A stretch of 6,665 nucleotides of DNA from JAUVXJ01 sp034430275 (lineage in GTDB: Bacteria > Chloroflexota > Anaerolineae > UBA7937 > B3-Chlor): positions 1 to 6,665 of the forward strand of contig DAOUEW010000242.1 in NCBI GenBank assembly GCA_034430275.1, read 5' to 3'. Positions 5,320 to 6,665 of this stretch are shown here, one piece after another. Below the pieces are notes generated by a model that had not been told where the DNA came from, ran no database searches, and saw nothing but the letters and a program-made list of their open reading frames with translations. Position 1 is the first letter of the stretch. Every line of letters starts with the position of its first letter. Both the position numbers and the translations under genes were made by a program.

Positions 5320-6120
5320 TCAGTCTGCATGGGACTCGAGCAACACGTACCCCTCACTTCGGATGTTGGCGATGTGGACCTCGCTACGGGCCGCTGCGTC
5401 GAGCTTGCGCCTGAGTCTCCACAGATGGGTACTGATGGCCTTCTTCGCTGTCCTCTTCTCACAGGTGACACCGTGGACCGCCTCTGCCAGCGCACCGAAG
5501 CTCACCGTGCTGCCGGCGTTCTCCATCAAACAGAGCAGAAGCCTGTACTCGCTGGGCGTCAGGGCAACGGACTCACCCGCGGAGATCACGTTCAGCCTTG
5601 CTCGGTCCAGCAAGAGATCACCGACGCGCAGATACCGAGCTCGTTCGTCACCACGGGCCTCAGTCTCTGTGGTTGTGACCTCTCCCTCCACCAGTTCTCG
5701 CGCCAGGTTTCCCATCTGCCTTATCAGATCGTCCTGCCGCCGCCATTGCTGACGCTTGGCCAAGCCCTTCTCCACGCTGGCCAGAATCTCATCCGGAGAA
5801 GATGGCTTCAGGAGATAGTCGTGTCCTCCGTAGCGCAAGGCTTCTACCGCCGAATCGAGGGTTGCGTAGGCCGTAAGCATGACCACGACCGTCTGCGGAG
5901 CGAGGTCGCGGGCAGCTCGCATAACTTCGATGCCGTCCATCCCCGGCATCTTCAGATCCAGCAGCATGAGATCGAAGGTGGCCTCTTCCAACATCGCCAG
6001 TGCCTCTTCACCACTAGCTGCCGTGGACACTTCATAGCCTTGCTGTGTCAATTCCTCAGACAGAAGGAAGCGAACGGACGATTCATCGTCAACGACAAGT
6101 ATCCTGGCCTCGTCAGCCAA
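5320..6120 (-). CDS. Response regulator: receiver + OmpR-type winged helix
   Basis: With the TTG start the protein has 266 residues. The receiver (about 5-120) is intact: acidic pair D11-D12, phosphoacceptor D55 in L-L-D-L-K-M-P-G-M-D-G, T83, and K105 in the L-L-K-P motif. Its helix 4 region (LTAYATLDSAVEALRYGGHDY) is closest to NtrC-type receivers. A charged helical linker (about 121-163) leads to a C-terminal OmpR/PhoB winged helix (about 165-263), with LTPSEYRLLLCLMENAG, a recognition-helix region KKAISTHLWRLRRKL and the wing IRSEGYVL. It should bind DNA when phosphorylated, most likely by the kinase encoded just upstream, whose gene it overlaps by 8 nt. A GTG at 6129 would add three residues, but it falls inside the GGAGGTGA sequence that best serves as SD for the TTG 5 nt further on, so I prefer TTG. 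Targets are unknown; the gap before the next gene is one candidate. Confidence 0.92.
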   Translation of the reverse strand: MADEARILVVDDESSVRFLLSEELTQQGYEVSTAASGEEALAMLEEATFDLMLLDLKMPGMDGIEVMRAARDLAPQTVVVMLTAYATLDSAVEALRYGGHDYLLKPSSPDEILASVEKGLAKRQQWRRQDDLIRQMGNLARELVEGEVTTTETEARGDERARYLRVGDLLLDRARLNVISAGESVALTPSEYRLLLCLMENAGSTVSFGALAEAVHGVTCEKRTAKKAISTHLWRLRRKLDAAARSEVHIANIRSEGYVLLESHAD

Positions 6121-6665
6121 CAGGCTCACCTCCCACCGGCAACCTCACGCAGAAGCGAGTGCCTGTTCCCTCCTCGCTGTTCACCTCCAGAGCTCCTCCA
6201 TGCCTCTCCACAATGCTGTAGCTCACAGCCAGGCCTAGCCCGGCTGATTCTTCCCTTGACCAATAGAAGGGCTCGAAGACGTACGGCAACTCCTCTGGTG
6301 GTATGCCTTCACCGGTGTCGCTGAAGATGATCACAACCTGACCATTGGTTTGATCCACGTCAGTGCTCACCGTCAATTGCCCACCACCAGGCATTGCTTC
6401 TACGTGGTGCAGGACGAGGTTGATGAAGACCTGCCTCAAATAGCTTACCTGCACCGCAACCAAAGGCATCGCTTCTGCAAACTCCGTCACGACCGAGATC
6501 CCGCAATGCTCGAGTTGCTTGCCAGCCAGAGCGAGCGTGTCCTCTAACAAGTCGTTGACGTCGACCAGATCGCGCTCTTCACCGGTAGGCCTATAGAAAT
6601 CCAACATGCGCCTCACAAGCTGGATGAGACGCTGCACCTCTCGGTCTGCGATGCTAACATACCGC
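6113..6665 (-). CDS. NtrB-like histidine kinase, C-terminal part (cut by the window edge)
   Basis: The frame is open to the right edge, so only the last 183 residues are visible. They begin at RYVSIADREVQRL, near the end of the HisKA dimerisation domain (VRRMLDFYRP is typical of the second helix), and the phospho-accepting histidine must lie outside the window. The HATPase_c domain runs from about visible residue 35 to 178. It has an N-box region QVFINLVLHHVEAMPGGG, the G1 box D-T-G-E-G-I-P (D116, G118, G120), the F-box F-E-P-F-Y-W and the G2 box G-L-G-L (142-145), ending in ERHGG and GTGTRFCVRLP. The second Asn of the N-box is replaced by His (H86), and the next Ala also by His; this is unusual because that Asn normally contacts Mg-ATP. 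It overlaps the response-regulator gene by 8 nt and is most likely its cognate kinase. The sensor part cannot be seen. Confidence 0.9.
   Translation of the reverse strand, partial: RYVSIADREVQRLIQLVRRMLDFYRPTGEERDLVDVNDLLEDTLALAGKQLEHCGISVVTEFAEAMPLVAVQVSYLRQVFINLVLHHVEAMPGGGQLTVSTDVDQTNGQVVIIFSDTGEGIPPEELPYVFEPFYWSREESAGLGLAVSYSIVERHGGALEVNSEEGTGTRFCVRLPVGGEPVG
6126..6133 (-). promoter_or_regulatory. Ribosome binding site deciding a TTG start
   Basis: GGAGGTGA on the minus strand, 5 nt before the TTG at 6120-6118. The competing GTG (6129-6127) is part of this sequence and would have no spacing to it. The site lies within the last codons of the upstream kinase gene. Confidence 0.65.

Noticed and set aside
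5200..6324. A 374-codon open frame on the plus strand.
   Set aside because: It lies antisense to the response regulator and kinase, both with unmistakable motifs. Its product is rich in His, Arg, Gln and Cys with no domain pattern, as expected for a shadow frame in GC-rich DNA.
1..6665. CRISPR arrays, tRNA or rRNA genes, insertion-sequence ends and phage genes.
   Set aside because: No repeat-spacer pattern, cloverleaf or rRNA-like sequence, transposase or terminal inverted repeats were seen. Nearly all the DNA is accounted for by the minus-strand genes.

Overview
The window holds one face of an accessory signal-transduction locus. All seven supported genes lie on the minus strand and read from right to left. 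GC content is moderately high. Genes are packed tightly, with 4-8 nt overlaps or short gaps and Shine-Dalgarno (SD) sites of the AAAGGAG / GGAGG type, so this is a bacterium. The mix of DUF4388/PATAN domains, Roadblock/LC7 proteins and a HAMP-only membrane protein beside two-component genes recalls Chloroflexota, Deinococcota-Thermus or deltaproteobacterial lineages. That taxonomic guess is weak; no marker gene is present.

Layout, right to left. (1) 6665-6113: C-terminal part of an NtrB-like histidine kinase, cut by the window edge. (2) 6120-5320: its probable partner, a response regulator with an intact receiver and an OmpR-type winged helix, overlapping the kinase gene by 8 nt and probably starting at TTG. 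(3) 5319-5126: a 194-nt non-coding gap, AT-richer in the middle, with a possible internal promoter. (4) 5125-4427: a small soluble NarX/DegS-type (HisKA_3) kinase. (5) 4403-3252: a fusion of a degenerate receiver, a PATAN/DUF4388 module and a Roadblock-like domain. (6) 3255-2239: a protein with two tandem PATAN-like modules and an unassigned C-terminal domain. (7) 2235-1780: a stand-alone Roadblock/LC7 protein. (8) 1787-990: DUF4388 plus a winged-helix-like segment and a C-terminal domain. (9) 923-126: a two-pass membrane protein with a 4-helix-bundle/CHASE3-like sensor and a terminal HAMP domain, with no kinase or chemotaxis output domain. The last ~100 nt at the left edge hold only a doubtful open frame.

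Working together (inference): a classical phosphorelay pair sits upstream of a set of proteins built almost entirely from protein-interaction modules (PATAN, Roadblock, pseudo-receiver, HAMP). Roadblock proteins usually partner small Ras-like GTPases, as MglB does with MglA, but no GTPase is encoded here. The second kinase has no partner regulator in view, because the only receiver beside it has lost its phosphorylation site. The most plausible reading is a membrane-linked HAMP/PATAN/Roadblock assembly co-expressed with, and perhaps controlled by, two histidine kinases. The ensemble is the most likely novel item in the window.
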